Shown piece after piece: positions 1 through 13,144 of a stretch of 64,000 bases of DNA. Below the pieces are notes generated by a model. It searched no databases, was not told where the DNA came from, and saw only the letters and a list, made by a program, of their open reading frames with translations. The DNA is from Seminavis robusta (Eukaryota; Bacillariophyta; Bacillariophyceae; Naviculales; Naviculaceae). The DNA is taken from positions 50,772-114,771 of the forward strand of contig CAICTM010000116.1 of NCBI GenBank assembly GCA_903772945.1, read 5' to 3'. The position numbers and the translations under genes were made by a program. The first letter of the stretch is position 1. Every line of letters begins with the position of its first letter.

Positions 1-157
1 CCAAGAAAGCCTGAATCTGTGTTTTATCGATAACATCATCTTGATCATGAGTGAGCCTTAAGCTTGAAAAAGTGCTGATGGTGCGAAAAGCAAGGTTCAT
101 TTCATCTGGAGAGAACGATTGCAGCTCCAAATACTCATACAATCGAGCACGATCCAT
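1..157 (-). CDS. 5' end of an unidentified gene, truncated by the window edge
   Basis: An open frame starts with ATG at 157-155 and stays open to base 1 (52 codons plus one base), so only the N-terminus is visible. The peptide begins MDRARLYEYLELQSF and looks coding: helical, with a balanced mix of charged and hydrophobic residues. A helix followed by an acidic DQDDVIDKTQIQ stretch weakly recalls an EF-hand, but the spacing is not canonical, so this is only a suggestion. The frame is also open for some distance upstream of this ATG without another ATG, so a spliced upstream exon cannot be excluded. Function unknown. Confidence 0.5.
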   Translation of the reverse strand, partial: MDRARLYEYLELQSFSPDEMNLAFRTISTFSSLRLTHDQDDVIDKTQIQAFL

Positions 158-1492
158 GACTCTTCCTCGCCTACTCCTACTTGTACCAGGACCCAAACTA
201 TCGGTTCCACTGCCGCTGCTGAATGATCGCAGCACACTCCATGGGAGCTTCCATCGGCTACTACATGTATGCAAGGCACTCTCGGAAAGTCTTCGTACTG
301 GAATCAACAGTCTGCTTCTTCGTTGTACCTGAGCTACACGCACCGGTAGGAACGGACGCCTGCTCGAAGCAGCCGCAACAAGGTTCATCATCTTCAGTTC
401 GTACGGTACACCCTCATCAATCATTCACAAACACATGTGGCACAGTCGGTACTAGCTAGTACCCTCGACTGCAACGGCATGATGTGCGTAGATGATGTGT
501 GGAGATGGTGCGGGATTAAAATCATTCGCGTTCTGAAGACGCCTTCATGCCGCATGCTGGGAGGGCACCATGCTCCTGTAGCTAGCTAGCTAGTACTGGT
601 ACTGTACAAATGTAGAGCTGGCTAGCTAGAAGAGGGAAGCGGAAAAGATTGGGCTCCCGAAGGAGGGGGTTATCTATTATACCGGCAGGGAAAAACTATA
701 TGGTTGGTTGGTTCTTCCTGGCCTTCAAAGTAATGATAGAGCACGTTGTGTCCCTTGGCCTTGCTGCTGCTGCCAATAAGCCCTGCCGAAGCCAAACTGT
801 TGCATCGTTTCTTGGAGAGCTGCGAAACCATTGATCTCTTTGGCACCTTTGTGTGTGGTTTTATAGCTGGTTCTCGCCACGGGGGTTCACTCATCCTGCC
901 TATGCTGGTGCTCTGCTGATATCGTAGCCCTGATGCCCTGCAGATATCGTAGCCCTTCTGTTTTAGCTAGCAGAGCAGTCACAAAGGAAACACCTTGGTT
1001 GATACCGGCACTACAAGCTCCTTGGCATTAGGTTTCATGGCAGTGTTACTATTGACATTTGTTGCTTGCTTGCTGCTTTGCTCTGTCTTTGAACCAACTG
1101 TCAAGGGTAGTTTCGTCCGCTCTCCTCCTCCAGAGCAGTACAGAAGCTACCATACCAGAACAAAAGATTCCTCTTGCTACCGGTACGGCACGAACCGCGT
1201 CGTGCCCTAGCAGATCCCACTCGCAAAGTCGAAGCCTTATCGTGCATCACCACCATCCTACCGAACCGTACCGTACAGAACAATCCAAAACGTCTGTCTA
1301 ACTCTACAACTTCAATTCATTCATTTGGTACGGTACCGACACCGGTACCATTAAGTATGCCAAGAGCAACAACGTTACTTATATTATACACGCGCCATGC
1401 CGTGGGCGCACAATGAGCAGCAGTATTAGCCTTGCCCGGTAGAGCTTGTCAGTATCATCACGATTGAATCATTCCAATGCCTCCCAGCTACA
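158..1492. other. Intergenic region, no gene recognised
   Basis: No convincing coding frame was found. The stretch contains CTAGCTAG-type palindromes (around 580-630) and TACCGGTA/GGTACC-type strings (around 1190-1350). It separates the truncated left-edge gene, whose promoter should lie at its left side, from the 3' end of the armadillo gene. Confidence 0.6.
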
Positions 1493-3701
1493 TTACATGG
1501 CCACCAGCAAACTCATTAACAGTGGCTTTGCCAAAAGCGCATGATCTACTTTGGCACCGCTCTCTTCAATCTTCGCTTCTCGTTCTGTTGCCTGAGCCAC
1601 CGCAACGAGGAGACCCTCGTGTCTAGCCATGTACGGTCTATTCGAGAACTCAGTGGCAAGTCGTTCAATGGCGCGAATGGCAGATTCTCTCATCTCGTCC
1701 GTGTCCTTGCCCGTGGAGGATGCTCCTTTCACCAAGGCTTCGAGGACACTCTTGTTGCACATTAGTTTGCGATTGTTGTTTTCGTTGGTGAGATGCATAA
1801 TTGCTCGCATGGCATTGTCTTTGTCTTTGGTTTTTGCCCCCGGGCTGACACAGATGTCTGCAAGTGTATCGAGAATTCCTGGGTGTCTAGCCATACTTTC
1901 GCGGTTATCCGGCTCTCGTGCTTTCACACGCATAACTGCTGACACACTGTTCGAGGCACTGCTGAGCGAGGCAACCACCAGAGCATCCAAGAGAGCTTCG
2001 TAGCACTGCATCTTATGGGTAACGTGTGAAGCAATCTTTGTCAGCGCCAAGGATGCCCTCATTTGCACATCTTCATTTTCATCTTTGGTGGAAACAATCG
2101 CTAGTGAGTCCAAGAGTCCTTTGTGGATTCCCATCAACTCAGCTGTCTCTTCACACGCAAGATTAGTTAAAGCCCCTGCTGCTCGACGCCTAGCTTTGTC
2201 GTTTTTGTCGCTGTTGAGTGCCTTCTTGAGGGCTTCGAGCACAATGCATGATTTGAATTCCACCAAGAGCTTTCTGTTTTCCTTGGTGAATGCCAGGTTT
2301 TGGAGAGCGGTGATTGCCGATTCTCTGGTGGTTGCTATTTTCTCTACGAGGACCATCTTGACGAGCGTTCCGAGCAGCTTTTCGTTGCGTGCCAGTGGTA
2401 CTTGGTTCGCAGGCGCAGATGCCAAGTCCATAATGGCAGTGCTAGCGTATTCTCTGGCGGTTTCTGACAAATCCAAATGGCCGATTCGAAGCAAGCTCTC
2501 CAGCAGTCCCTCATGCTCGAACATTAAGACCTTGTTCTCTGGGCAGTTGGCAAGATTGGCGACAATTCTGACGCGTGCGATTCTGCAGTCCGGATTCAAT
2601 ATGGAAGTTGCGACTCTTCGCATGGCGTCCAGCATTCCTTGCTGTCTGGCCAAGCAAACTCTCAAGTCTGGGATTCTGGAAAGATAAAGTAGAGTTTTGG
2701 TGATATTGAGAATACTAACATCGGCGTGTTTCATGTTCCCACTTTCGCATCTATCCAAGAGCCGCAGCAAGAGAGGGATCATGGTCGATCCGACTTTGTC
2801 AAAGGCAACATGAACATATTTGGGACTTCCTCTGAAGACCATTTCAATAGCAGCACAAATCATACGAATTTCGTCGTCGTCATCCGTCATACTAAGTGTT
2901 TTGGATAGAATGGTTGCAGCTCCATAGTGTAGTTCTGCGTTGTGCTTGGATTCATCTCCATGATCAAACTCGGCACAAGCATTTGTAATGGCTGCTATTC
3001 GTCTGTCTGAAGATCCAGAAGCTCGATTGAGCTCTGATATGGATCGAACGAAGGAACGAAGATGGTGAGTGAGACAGAAATATACTGATAGATGAGCGAT
3101 CATCCCATCCGAGTGTGGATGCCTTACCATCAATGACTTTCTTGGCTGCCTTGCTATTCTGTGACATATCACTGTGAACCGAGGAACGCTTGAAGACGGG
3201 TGATTCGTCCCCGGAATACTGCGATCTAAGTGATTTGCGTGTCGCCGAGTTCTTGTTCATACCCGATGCAGACATTTGTTCATCTCTGTGATGATGATGA
3301 GTGCTGCTGTTGTTGCTACTTCCGCAGAATTCTGGATGAGATCGTCGGTAACCGCCGGAAGAAGCTTCTGATCCGACGTCTGAAGACGAATCAACGCCAG
3401 AGACATGTCCGTGTCCATGACGACTTTGTTGATGATTCGAGCGCACATGATATGTCTTGGGATGAGATCGATTTTCACTGGAGCTTCTTCGGCGGCTGTT
3501 AGAAGGCGCGGATTGTCGACTGCTCGGTCGAGACGGTCGATGATGATAGGAATCGTTGCCTGCTGGTCTGGGAGAGGACGTAGCAGTGCGATTGGTGGAT
3601 GTCGAATGTCCTGAACTACGCCCTGAGGCAGGCGGCCGAGAGGACGACCGAGCTCGTGATGACGACGTGTTTGTTCGCCGCGAGGATGTCGGTTGTGCCA
3701 T
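1493..3701 (-). CDS. Armadillo-repeat protein with a disordered Ser/Arg-rich N-terminus
   Basis: Two exons, 3701-3128 and 3033-1493, joined across a 94-bp GTAAGG...CAG intron; the sum is exactly 705 codons (704 residues). ATG at 3701 is the only sensible start. Residues 1 to about 190 are low complexity, rich in Ser, Arg, His and Asn. The rest is an all-helical solenoid whose repeats carry the armadillo signature, for example ALTNLACEE, ALQNLAFTKENRKLL, RAIMHLTNENNNRKLM and RAIERLATEFSNRPYM. ARM solenoids are protein-binding scaffolds; nothing here indicates the partner, and no enzymatic motif is present. The gene is divergent from the Myb-like gene starting at 5223, with about 1.5 kb between the two starts. 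Confidence 0.85.
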
Positions 3702-5222
3702 GGTGTTGCGGTTGACTGTTGACTTGCTTGGGTCAAATGTTCCGATTGTGTGCTACCGGTACTGTTCCGAACTGATTGATTGATTCAATTCGATGCGATG
3801 CCTTTTAGCCCTTCAACGACCGACTGATGATTTGGTATTGTAGATTCCTGTTTTCCGCTCTACACAGTGTAGCTAGTTGCTTATCGGTACCGGTAGCCAA
3901 CTTAGAGCTCTATTCTAATAGGCTACTACTAAGCTAGCTAGTAGTAGAGAGGCACTGCACGCAACGAAAGAGACAGACAGGGATGTCTTGCTTGACAAGC
4001 TAAGAGCAGAGAAGCTATTACAGCCAGTCGTAGCTCTAGCTGGCTGATGAGAAGATCACCTCGCCTCGTCAATGTTGTGATTGCGGCCGTTGCCATGACT
4101 GGGGAGGACCAACCGTCGCATTTTCATATGAGGGCAATGGAATGATCTGCCTAATTACCAAGTCTTTCCTTTGATTTGTTAAATCTAAAATATTGGCTTT
4201 GGCAGTCAGCGGGGCGACTCGTCATCTAGAAAAGTGAGCGTCAAGCCATCCAAGCTATTGAATGTTTTCCCACCATGCCAACTCCACCACCTGGTCCCAA
4301 GGGTTTCAACAGCATCCAATTTATTTGAATATTATCATGATGTGTGCATGCACATGTATGTAGTAAAAGAGGATTGCAGGTTGGAACCTTGCGTTGGCTT
4401 GTGCTGAGGAGAGAAAGGAGAAAGAAAATCATATTTTCAAAGAGCAAATGCATTGAGCTTTTGTCCTCTAGAGTTTGCTTGTCCAAAGGCGGCCCCTGCA
4501 CAGGGCTACTATCTACTGAAAGAAGCTACTTGAGGGGTATATAGGCCTGCTGCTGGGAGTGGCAGGAGACATTTGTGGGCCATCCTAGCTAAAGCTTGCT
4601 TCTTCTTGTAGAGCGAATCATGGGTAGAAGCAAATCTTTTGGATGGAAGACATTGCCGTGTATCAGTGGTATGAGTGGTACCGGTATGCTACATGTGCCG
4701 GTATCACTATGTTTTGTTTTCGTCTCTGGATTGCTTCTACATGTACTAGCTAGTATTCGGACGGTACCGTACTGTACCTGGTAGCGTACTAGGACTGGCA
4801 CCTTATTTCAATCGGTCGCACATCTGCCGTGTAGTTGATGCCATCGTCAATTGGAAACAACCTGAAAGCGGCGCGGACGCGCGCCTAAAACCTTCGTTTG
4901 CTGCTTCCATTGCAACCCGGCTTCGATATATTAGTCTAGCTAGCTGCTTCGATATAGCTGTGTTCCTTTTCCTGTTCTACTAGCTAGTAGTACCGTATCC
5001 TTTGACTTTGAGTGCTGATCAAGTAACAGTTGTGACGGATAGAACGATTGATTCCGCTCGAGCTATCATTCTAGTACCGGTAGTGTCTTTGGTAGAGTAG
5101 ACGGTGTGTCAAACAGTTGCTGTAAACTCGAAGGATCAGACGCGAGGAGGTCGGCAGTGTTCATAAAATCAAGACGACTTGACTTACAAGGAGTGTCGAG
5201 ATACACGAGGATAGCTGCAACG
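3702..5222. other. Divergent intergenic region
   Basis: About 1.5 kb between the two divergent ATGs at 3701 and 5223, so it should hold both promoters. It has CTAGCTAG strings (3930-3945, 4935-4945, 4980-4990) and CGGTACCGGTAG at 3885-3896. Short open frames here (for example 4241-4501) show no protein-like composition. No core promoter could be assigned by eye. Confidence 0.5.
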
Positions 5223-8200
5223 ATGGCATCAGAACAAAAGAAAAACACGCCGACACGCCAGAGCACGAAGGCTTCGGCTACTTCCAACAGTAATCGCAGC
5301 ACACTCCAAAACACACGAAAAACTCCAGCCGCAGCCGCTACTGCTACCAGTCCATCCACGGGAGGCAGGTATCCTCCTCCTGCTGCTTCTGCTTCTGCTG
5401 CTGCCGCTGTTGCTGCTGCGCCTTCAGGTACAACGACTGGTGGTAAATCTGGTTCTGGGAGCCAAGGCACAAACAGTGGAAAAACTAGTTCTCCACACCA
5501 CAAGCATCCCCGACATTACTATCCAAACCATCACCCCTATTACTACCCTCCCCAACACCATCCGCCGCCGCCATCTCAAAGCCAGAAAGCATCCAACGAA
5601 GCTGCTTCCGCGACCAATACTACTACCAATCCGAGTAATTATCCGCATCACCCTGTCTACTATCCACACGCACCACACGCACCACCGACAAGTCCAAGTC
5701 CACACGCTCATGGGTATCCTCCTCCGTATCCTTATCCACCGCATTTTTATTACCCACCGCATTACCCACCACCTCAGTCGAATCATGCTGGATCTAATAA
5801 TAGCAATGCGAAAAACAATCCTCCCTATCCATCATATCCATACCCATACTCCTACCATCACCATCAGGCGGGACAACAGACAACTCAGTCTTATCACAAT
5901 AATAATCAAACGTCTTCCACAACTTCCAGAAAAGCACCACCTTCAAGCCCTGATAAACCATCCTCGACAACAACAACAACAACAACAACAACAAACGCAA
6001 CCACACCATTGCGGAACACTGCTGCAACAAGCACTGCTCGCAGCGAAAAGACTGAGAGGGGACGCAACAGGCAGGTAAACAGCGAAAGATCTCCACGGAG
6101 GGAAGAACCGACAACGTCGAGTGGGGTTTCGACCATTGTCACCATGCCGATAAATCATAACTACAGAATGCCTTCGGCATCGGCAAGTCTCGCAGCAAGA
6201 ATCGCTACTACCAAGACTCTTCCATCAGCGACAGCAGGTGGTGATACAAATAATGAAGCGACAATGGAACCCTCGCTTTTGAGATTGGATGCTTTGGATT
6301 ACGATGCGGCAGACGAAGATTACATCAAATTCGTACAGAGTCTGGGATTGCAAGATAGCGAGAGTGTTCAGATGATGCCCGAAGATGAAGACGAGGAAGA
6401 AGACTTTCAACTCACAAATATGGAAGAAGAGGACGAAGAAGACGAAGAGGACGAGGATGGTGATACAGAGCAAGCAATTGTTCCAGCAAAAGACGACAAT
6501 GGCGCAGACAACAACGTTGCCTCTTCCAACGAAGACTACAACAAGCAAGCGGAGTTGGTAGCTCAGGGCGCGGAGACACCTTCTTCTCCCAGAAAAACAC
6601 GTTCGTCGTGGACGTTGGATTTGCCCGAGTTTGATCCACTGTTTTACCGGGAACTAGAAGAAGAACTGGGGGGTCTTGAAGAGGAAGATCTTGAGGCTGC
6701 CGTAGCGAGCTTGTTGGGGACAACTTCCACGTCGTATGCGCATTCCCAGAAACACGAATATCCGCAAGAAGAGGAAGAAGGCAAGAGGGGTGACGGCGAG
6801 AGCTTGTCAACAGTCTTTGCGGAAGAGGCAATAAACAGTCAAACACCCGAAAAGGCCAAGAAAGGGGGGACCGCCGATGAACACGTGATTGCTACATCTG
6901 TCCTGAGGACAACTACACCAATGAGAAAAGCAACGGGGATGAGAACAAAGGCAGTTGTCACCCCAGAGCAGGTGCAACGGTTACAGACATTGTTAAATCG
7001 GCACTACCAGACTCTCGTACAACAAGCCGTTTTGGCAATCCAAGCTGCGCATGAAGCCAAAACGTCACGAGTTCGAGACAAAACAGACTTCTTATCTTTG
7101 GAAGCAATCGACGACCTCATACAAGTCCTGGATTCTGCGGTCGGAATGGTTCAAGACTTGGATCAGGTAGGGTGTTGAGAGATATCGGGCAGAGAGGGGT
7201 CGCAAATAAAAACCTTGGCGTGCTCACAGTCTTGCATTGCCTCTCTTTGCCGTAAAGAATCGAAAAGACGCGATCAGACACGCGCTGCAATTTGAAGAAA
7301 GTGACGCCGTCCAACGCAGCAGGGTCCTTGACAGCAGCGAGGGGAAGGTGGAGAAGGTGGTTGAAAAGGTGGCACCGCCTTCGCAAGAATTGTCTCCCAT
7401 GGACGTTTGCGATTCTGCTGCTCCTCGCAACCAACGCCGCTTGACTCGGGCAGCATTCTCCAAGAGCTTGCAGCAGCATGCTTCGAATCGGAAAAGCGTT
7501 TTCAACATCAAGGGCCTTCAAAACTTACAGGAAACCTTTCAAGCACTTGACCGGAGCATTGGAACAGAAATAGAGCCCTCACAGGCACGATATGGCGAAG
7601 AGGAACCGGTGGGTTTTGAGTGGCGATGCAAATTGATGATGCCACGTGCAATCACCTCTCACTTATTGTTCTTATCCGTCTCTCTCTATCTAGTACACGA
7701 GAGTGTGCCGAAGAATGCTGCAACATTCAGAGGCAGATTACGAAGAACATTTGATTCCAGGAAAACGTGACGTATCGGAACTCGTCACTTCATCACAAGA
7801 GTATCTCGGAGATGACTTTCAGGCTCCAATGACTGATGAGCAAGAAAGATTCTTCCGCAGGTTCAAGTCAATTTTCACCAGCGGGGAGGGTAAGGCATCA
7901 TGATATCTCCAGGCCTAGAGATGATGTTGTTGTAAACTATGTTCGCTTGACTCATTGTACAGAACCTTCGCATCGTGTTTCCCCCCTCAGACAACCTTCT
8001 ATTGCGTGGCGTGAATTTGTATGGAGAGAAGCAGTGGGTACTCATTGCAGATCGTTTCCTGCCGGATCGATCGATCAACGTCATTTCTCAACGCTATTCG
8101 AAGCTGTGCGTCATGTTGTACAAGGCAAATGGGATCAAAATTGACAAGGTAACCGGTGACCTGTTGACACCTCCCAAACTCGAAAGCGTCGACGATATCG

Positions 8201-10230
8201 ACGACGAAAAGGTGGCGCTTATCAAGAAGCCTAAAGCCCCTGCAATCCTAAATGTTCATCGCTGGTCGATAGAAGAGGACCTGACTCTTCTACGGGCCGT
8301 ACCTCTAATGGGCCACATGTGGGCAGAGATTGGGGCTCGCTTGATTCCTCATCGTGACCGCGGCCATTTGCGCAAGCGGTATCAAGTGCTTGAGCGTCGC
8401 GCGAAAGCAACAGTGCAAAGGGAATTGAAAGGGGGCGATCCGGTCACTAAAATGGCGGCAAAGATTAGGCAGAACAATCGGAAAGACATGCAAAGGAGAA
8501 TGATGCAACGTCAGGTGTGGCAGCAGCAAGTGCATGTGCCAGGCCAGCACCAAGTATCATGGCAGCAAGTTCCGGGACAGCAAGGTGGGCCAAGTGCACA
8601 CCCTCATACACGATATTCCACGTCGGGGCATCAGCAAGGTCGGCCACTGTTGCCGCGACCTCAACATGCACCAGCTCATCCACATCACCAGCCTCGTCCT
8701 CCCCAGAAAATTCCGACAGGAAAACCACATGCAGTTGCAGGGAAGCCACAGATGCAGCAGCCGCATCAAGCAAGACTGCCGCATCAACACCAGGAACAGC
8801 AAGCACCGAGACCCCAACCCCAGCGACCAACTCAAACACATCCCAAGCCGCCTCTTCCTTCGCAGGCACTACCTGGAAAAGCGCAACAAACACTTCAGCG
8901 GCTGCCAAATTCATTTGACTCCAAAAGAAAGCCCACGACTTCAGTCTCTGCGAAAACTGCGGTTGACGCCAAGGAAGCGGATTGGTCCCATAATGCTGGT
9001 ATGGACGATTTGATGGAGAATGAGGCTGAGATTGTGGATACCCTAGCCAATCGTCTGGCAAAACCGCCTACAGTCGATGCCAAGAAACCACCAAGTGCCA
9101 AGATTGTGGATACCCACGCCAATCGTTTGGCAGAGCCGTCTCCACGCGAGATTGAGAAACAAAAAGCTGAGATTGTGGATACCCTTGCGAATGGTTTGGG
9201 AATGCCGGGTACAGCCACAGTCGAAAAACCAAGGGCCGCAATTGTGGACACCCTTGCCAATCGCTTGGGAAAGCCGGAGCCAGCATGTACGGCAACCGCT
9301 GAGGTCAAGGATCCCAGTGCGAAGCCAAATGACAAAGGAAAAGTAGATTCCGCGCTAAGCGACAAGGAAAAGCCAGATGGAACGCCAAGTGACAACGAAG
9401 AAGCCGAAGACGAAACGTCTAGTATGACTATGACCCGGTCGGGGACAAAGCGGAAGAGCACAACTTCGCTCATTTCGACACGGTCTTCGAAACGACTGGC
9501 GGCAAGGCAGAGCAAAGATGTAACAGCTGCGGCAACGCCAAAGCGTAGCAACACGACGACATCACTCGCATCGAAGCCTAGCAAGGTACCTTCACCAATG
9601 TTGAAATCGCCGTTGCGGCGCCGACCCCGCTCTTCATCGGACCAAGACTCCGCTTGTGTTTCTGGTGATTCGAAGAAGAGTCGGATATCAGAAGAAGACG
9701 AGGATGACTTGGATGGGTCACCGGAAGTCAACTCGGAACTTTTTGCGGGAGGCAACGGGACATTGGATGGTTTTGAGTTTGGAGATCTCGAAAGTCGTCG
9801 GTCACTCGGCACCGAAGGGAATACAAAGTGCGTTGTTTCTGTTGAGCTGACTCGATTTGATTCGATTTGATTTTGCTTCCTTTGAAACCCAGTTTTCTGA
9901 CAAATGCTTGCTTGCTTTGCTTGCTTCGCTCTGCTTGTTGTTTGTTCCGTGGATCCGAACCGCAGCAACCGTTCCATTGCCAGGTCAAGGATTTCTGCCA
10001 ACGATTTGGAAGCAATTTCGGCGTTGAATTCACTGAGCAACTCTTCGGCACCATCTGCTATTACAGGCGGCAGCAATGCTCGCCATGCGACGAGAACATC
10101 CGGTGTGAGCACGAGATCCAAGAATAAATTGAAGGATAGTGGTAAGGAAGAGGAAAAGAGTTTCTTTGCAACGATCCTTGACGGTGTGAAAGAACGAGAA
10201 TCGAAGCGCAAACGCAAGCTTAAATTCTAA
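5223..10230 (+). CDS. Large nuclear protein with two Myb/SANT-like repeats
   Basis: Five exons: 5223-7166, 7258-7608, 7694-7889, 7991-9827 and 9966-10230; the total is 1531 codons (1530 residues) in frame. The first in-frame ATG is at 5223. Residues 1-650 are low complexity: Pro/Tyr/His-rich, a poly-Thr run encoded by an ACA repeat near 5968-5996, then acidic stretches. The conserved core is in exon 4. A first Myb-like repeat (NLYGEKQWVLIADRFL, DRSINVISQRYSKL) is split by the intron before 7991. A second lies at about residues 917-975 (RWSIEEDLTLLRAVPLMG, IPHRDRGHLRKRYQVLERR). The C-terminal part has four degenerate copies of an IVDTLANRL motif and Lys/Arg-rich segments. A role in DNA binding or chromatin is inferred from the Myb repeats; the target is unknown. 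The exon 1/2 junction has an alternative (7171/7230) that is also in frame. Confidence 0.85.
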
Positions 10231-11103
10231 CCAGGGTAAATTTATGTAGCGGTAGCTTGGGAGTTGGGAGATGATGTCTATGAACGGGTACCAGGGAATG
10301 CAGTACACGAGTACGGTACCGGTACCACCCCCTTTCCCTTTTAACCCCATGGCCCAGCGATGCACATGTACGGTACGGCTACAACAGCCTTTTTTTAAAA
10401 AGTCTCTGGTGCTGCTGGTTGCAAGCCAATACTCTAGTATGCATACTGTATGTGCGTGATGAGCTGAGCTACCGGTACCAGTACCAGGTTAGGTTTGCAC
10501 TAGAGAGTATGGATGATTCAAAGAATCGAATGAATCAATCATTTGGCTGTATCATACTATGGTAGTATCATACATACATGTACCTGGTATGGCATACCGG
10601 CAGGTACCGGTAGGTGTGATCAATGATACCGGTGACATGGCACATCGATATCTGTCATCGCTGTTCCGATTTCACGGCCAAAAAGTAAAATGTGAGCTAG
10701 TATGTGAGATGGTTTAACAAATCATCGTCGCCGTTGCGATAAGTCTAAGTATCTTGGATTGCTGTCCTCATTGATTAATGTCAACATTGATCCGTTCAGT
10801 TGCAAACGTCAGCCGGCATGATTCGCCATTTACGGTGTTTATTGCGTGACTCTCTAAAACGATGCTGCTACGGATTGCAATTAGAAAATGATGTGGTAGT
10901 CACAGTGAATCAGTAGCGGTGGCAGTCGACAGCAGAAGAACGAAAAGTGGTGGTGCCATGTCTTGATCTTGCCACAAGAACAACCGAGCCGCTGGTCGTT
11001 GGTGGTAGCCAAGGCAGATTCCTCTTTTGTTCTTCGTCTTTGTATCTTATCTTATCTTATCTTATCTTATCCGATCCGTTCATTTCATTGAAGGTGTTCC
11101 ACA
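10231..11103. other. Intergenic region upstream of the CDC14 gene
   Basis: No coding frame of note. It has several TACCGGTA-type palindromes, including GGTACCGGTACC at 10315-10326 and a cluster at 10580-10635. A CTTAT pentanucleotide tract lies just before the CDC14 start and is listed separately. Confidence 0.5.
11046..11070 (+). repeat. CTTAT pentanucleotide microsatellite
   Basis: Five perfect copies of CTTAT in a row, ending 33 bases before the CDC14 start codon. It probably lies in the 5' untranslated region or core promoter. The tract is a pyrimidine-rich run on the coding strand. Confidence 0.9.
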
Positions 11104-13144
11104 ATGGCCACAGAAGTCGATCGCCACACGCTGGTAAGTAATGGGGAAAGCGATCCGAAAGGAGTGTTTGCAGCAGTGGTGTTGTGCATGCTTGGTGTGG
11201 GTGGGTTGTTCGATCCATGAAGGAGACGGGGATGGGCCTGTTTCCTGAAGGTTCAACCGATACACTCTTATCTAGCTACCGGTATTCTGTCAAGCATTTG
11301 TCTCATTATTATGGTTTCTTTTCTGTTCCGTCCTTCCCCAACCCAGGCTTCGAGCAGCACCACAGCTGCTCCTCGTAGTCTTCACTCTGCTGCAGTGTAT
11401 ACTGCACCTGCAACCATGGCTAAGAATCCGCTCCGACCAGCAGTCGAAATTGTTGAGGTAAGCACTTCGAATGTCGGCGATCCATCGATCGATCGATCTC
11501 TGGTCTCCTTTGCGGAGAGAAGCTCGTGTCGTTGCATATCTGATCTTCTCGTGTTGTATGGTTAAATATAATTGCAGGACCGTGTTTACTACATGGCCAC
11601 CAAGAGCCGGCCCACTCAGGATGCGTCCTTTCGAAGAGACGCCAAAGGCCAAAAGAAACAAATACATTACTACTCCATCGACAATGAACTCGTGTACTGG
11701 AATTTCTTCCTAGACTTTGGACCTCTCAACCTTGGTCAACTCTACCGATTCTGCACCAAACTCAATCAGAAACTTCAAAACCTTCCCAATCACATCATAT
11801 GCTTCTATTCCAGCACCGCTCCCGCCAAAAGAGCAAACGCTGTCTGCCTCATTGGATGCTGGCAAATCTTGTATCTTCAGCGGACTCCAGAACAGGCACT
11901 CAATGGATTTCGATTGGCGTCCAGTGTGGCGTTCCCCGTCCCTCCGGCCGAAAATTCAAGTGCCCCGCCTCTCTCACGAAGGGCGAACCCAACCATCAGT
12001 CCACTTCCTCCCTTTCATGATGCATCTCCCTGTGCGTGTACATACGAATTGACCGTCTGGGATTGCCTCAAGGGATTGGACAAGGCACACAGATATGGAT
12101 TCTTTGATTTTCAAGACTTTGATGTCGAAGAATACGAACATTTTGAACAAGTCGAGGTACGCACCGTATTAGGTACACAGCAATGCCGTTATGCCATCCA
12201 GTGTGAGGGGGAATGCTTCATTTCTCATTTCGTGTTCTTGTGCTTCTGCTCCTCGATCCGCTATCTCTATCTATTTTATATATATATCATAGAACGGAGA
12301 TTTGAATTGGATCGTCTACGGAAAAATCTTGGCATTCGCGGGACCTAGCTACGAAAGACGGGTTTCTCCGGAAGGCTACTGTACTTTGGCTCCTTCGGAT
12401 TACATACCATACTTCAAAAAGAAACACGTTTCACTCGTTGTCCGCTTGAATCGAAAGGCGTACCACGAAGAAGACTTTCAAAAGGCTGGGATTAATCATC
12501 TCGAACAATTCTACGTCGATGGCAGTTGTCCACCCATGAAGATCCTGGATCGAGTGGTTGAAGGATTCGAAAGCGTCCCTGTGGGAGAAGCCTTTGCCGT
12601 ACACTGCAAGGCTGGGTTGGGTCGAACAGGAACCTGTATCGGGGCGTACTTGATGAAACACTACCGTTTCACGGCCTCGGAAGTCATTGCATGGATGAGA
12701 ATCTGTCGGCCAGGATGTGTCATTGGCCCGCAACAACAGTTCTTGAAGGAAATTGAACAACGCATGTGGCAGCTAGGTGCTGTCGAAGGAAGCCTGGAAA
12801 GCGGAAAACAAATCTGCTCCAAATTGACAACATCCTTCAACTGCATTAGCGGTGGTGCCGGTATCATGCCATGCCAAGACGATGTCGATGGTTCCGGTCG
12901 CGTCGTCAATGTTGACGACGAAGCAGTCGTGGGACGGGCAGGACAAGCCGATGGATTATTGAGTGCGCGAACACGCAATCGCAATGGCAGTGGCAAGTCG
13001 AGAAGGAGTGCTCCACCCACTCCCGAGACGGCCAAACCAAAATCGAAGCAGCATCACAATCATCACCAGCAGCAGCAGCCCGTCATGGTGACGCCGGATC
13101 CTCCCGGCAAATCGAAGTGCGATGGAACTCGTTGGTACATTTGA
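11104..13144 (+). CDS. CDC14: CDC14-type dual-specificity protein phosphatase
   Basis: Four exons: 11104-11133, 11347-11457, 11578-12156 and 12293-13144; the sum is 524 codons (523 residues). The first exon is only ten codons. The N-terminal CDC14 half includes RVYYMATKSRP and WDCLKGLDKAHRYGFFDF. The catalytic half carries the Cys-phosphatase loop HCKAGLGRTG, with Cys345 and Arg351 as expected nucleophile and phosphate-binding Arg. The CDC14-specific run MRICRPGCVIGPQQQFL follows. Known family role: removing phosphate from CDK-type sites during mitotic exit and cytokinesis. The C-terminal 120 residues are basic, Ser- and Gln-rich and probably regulatory. All four exons have clean GT-AG borders; the last acceptor lies behind a TATATATA tract. 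Confidence 0.95.

Noticed and set aside
2085-2687. 200-residue plus-strand frame inside the armadillo gene
   Set aside because: Shadow of the armadillo coding sequence, which has clear repeat motifs on the minus strand.
5106-5222. Upstream extensions of coding frames beginning at GTG or TTG (here, and at 27585, 34227 and 54891)
   Set aside because: A eukaryotic nuclear gene is expected to start at ATG; the first in-frame ATGs (5223, 27501, 34182, 54990) were used.
7167-7257. Alternative exon 1/2 junction of the Myb-like gene (donor 7172, acceptor at 7229)
   Set aside because: It is also in frame and has a good CAG acceptor, but the intron would be only 58 bp; the 91-bp version was preferred. 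This is not settled.
8895-10217. 440-residue minus-strand frame inside the Myb-like gene
   Set aside because: It opposes exons 4 and 5, which join in frame across a consensus intron; its composition is the complement of low-complexity coding sequence.
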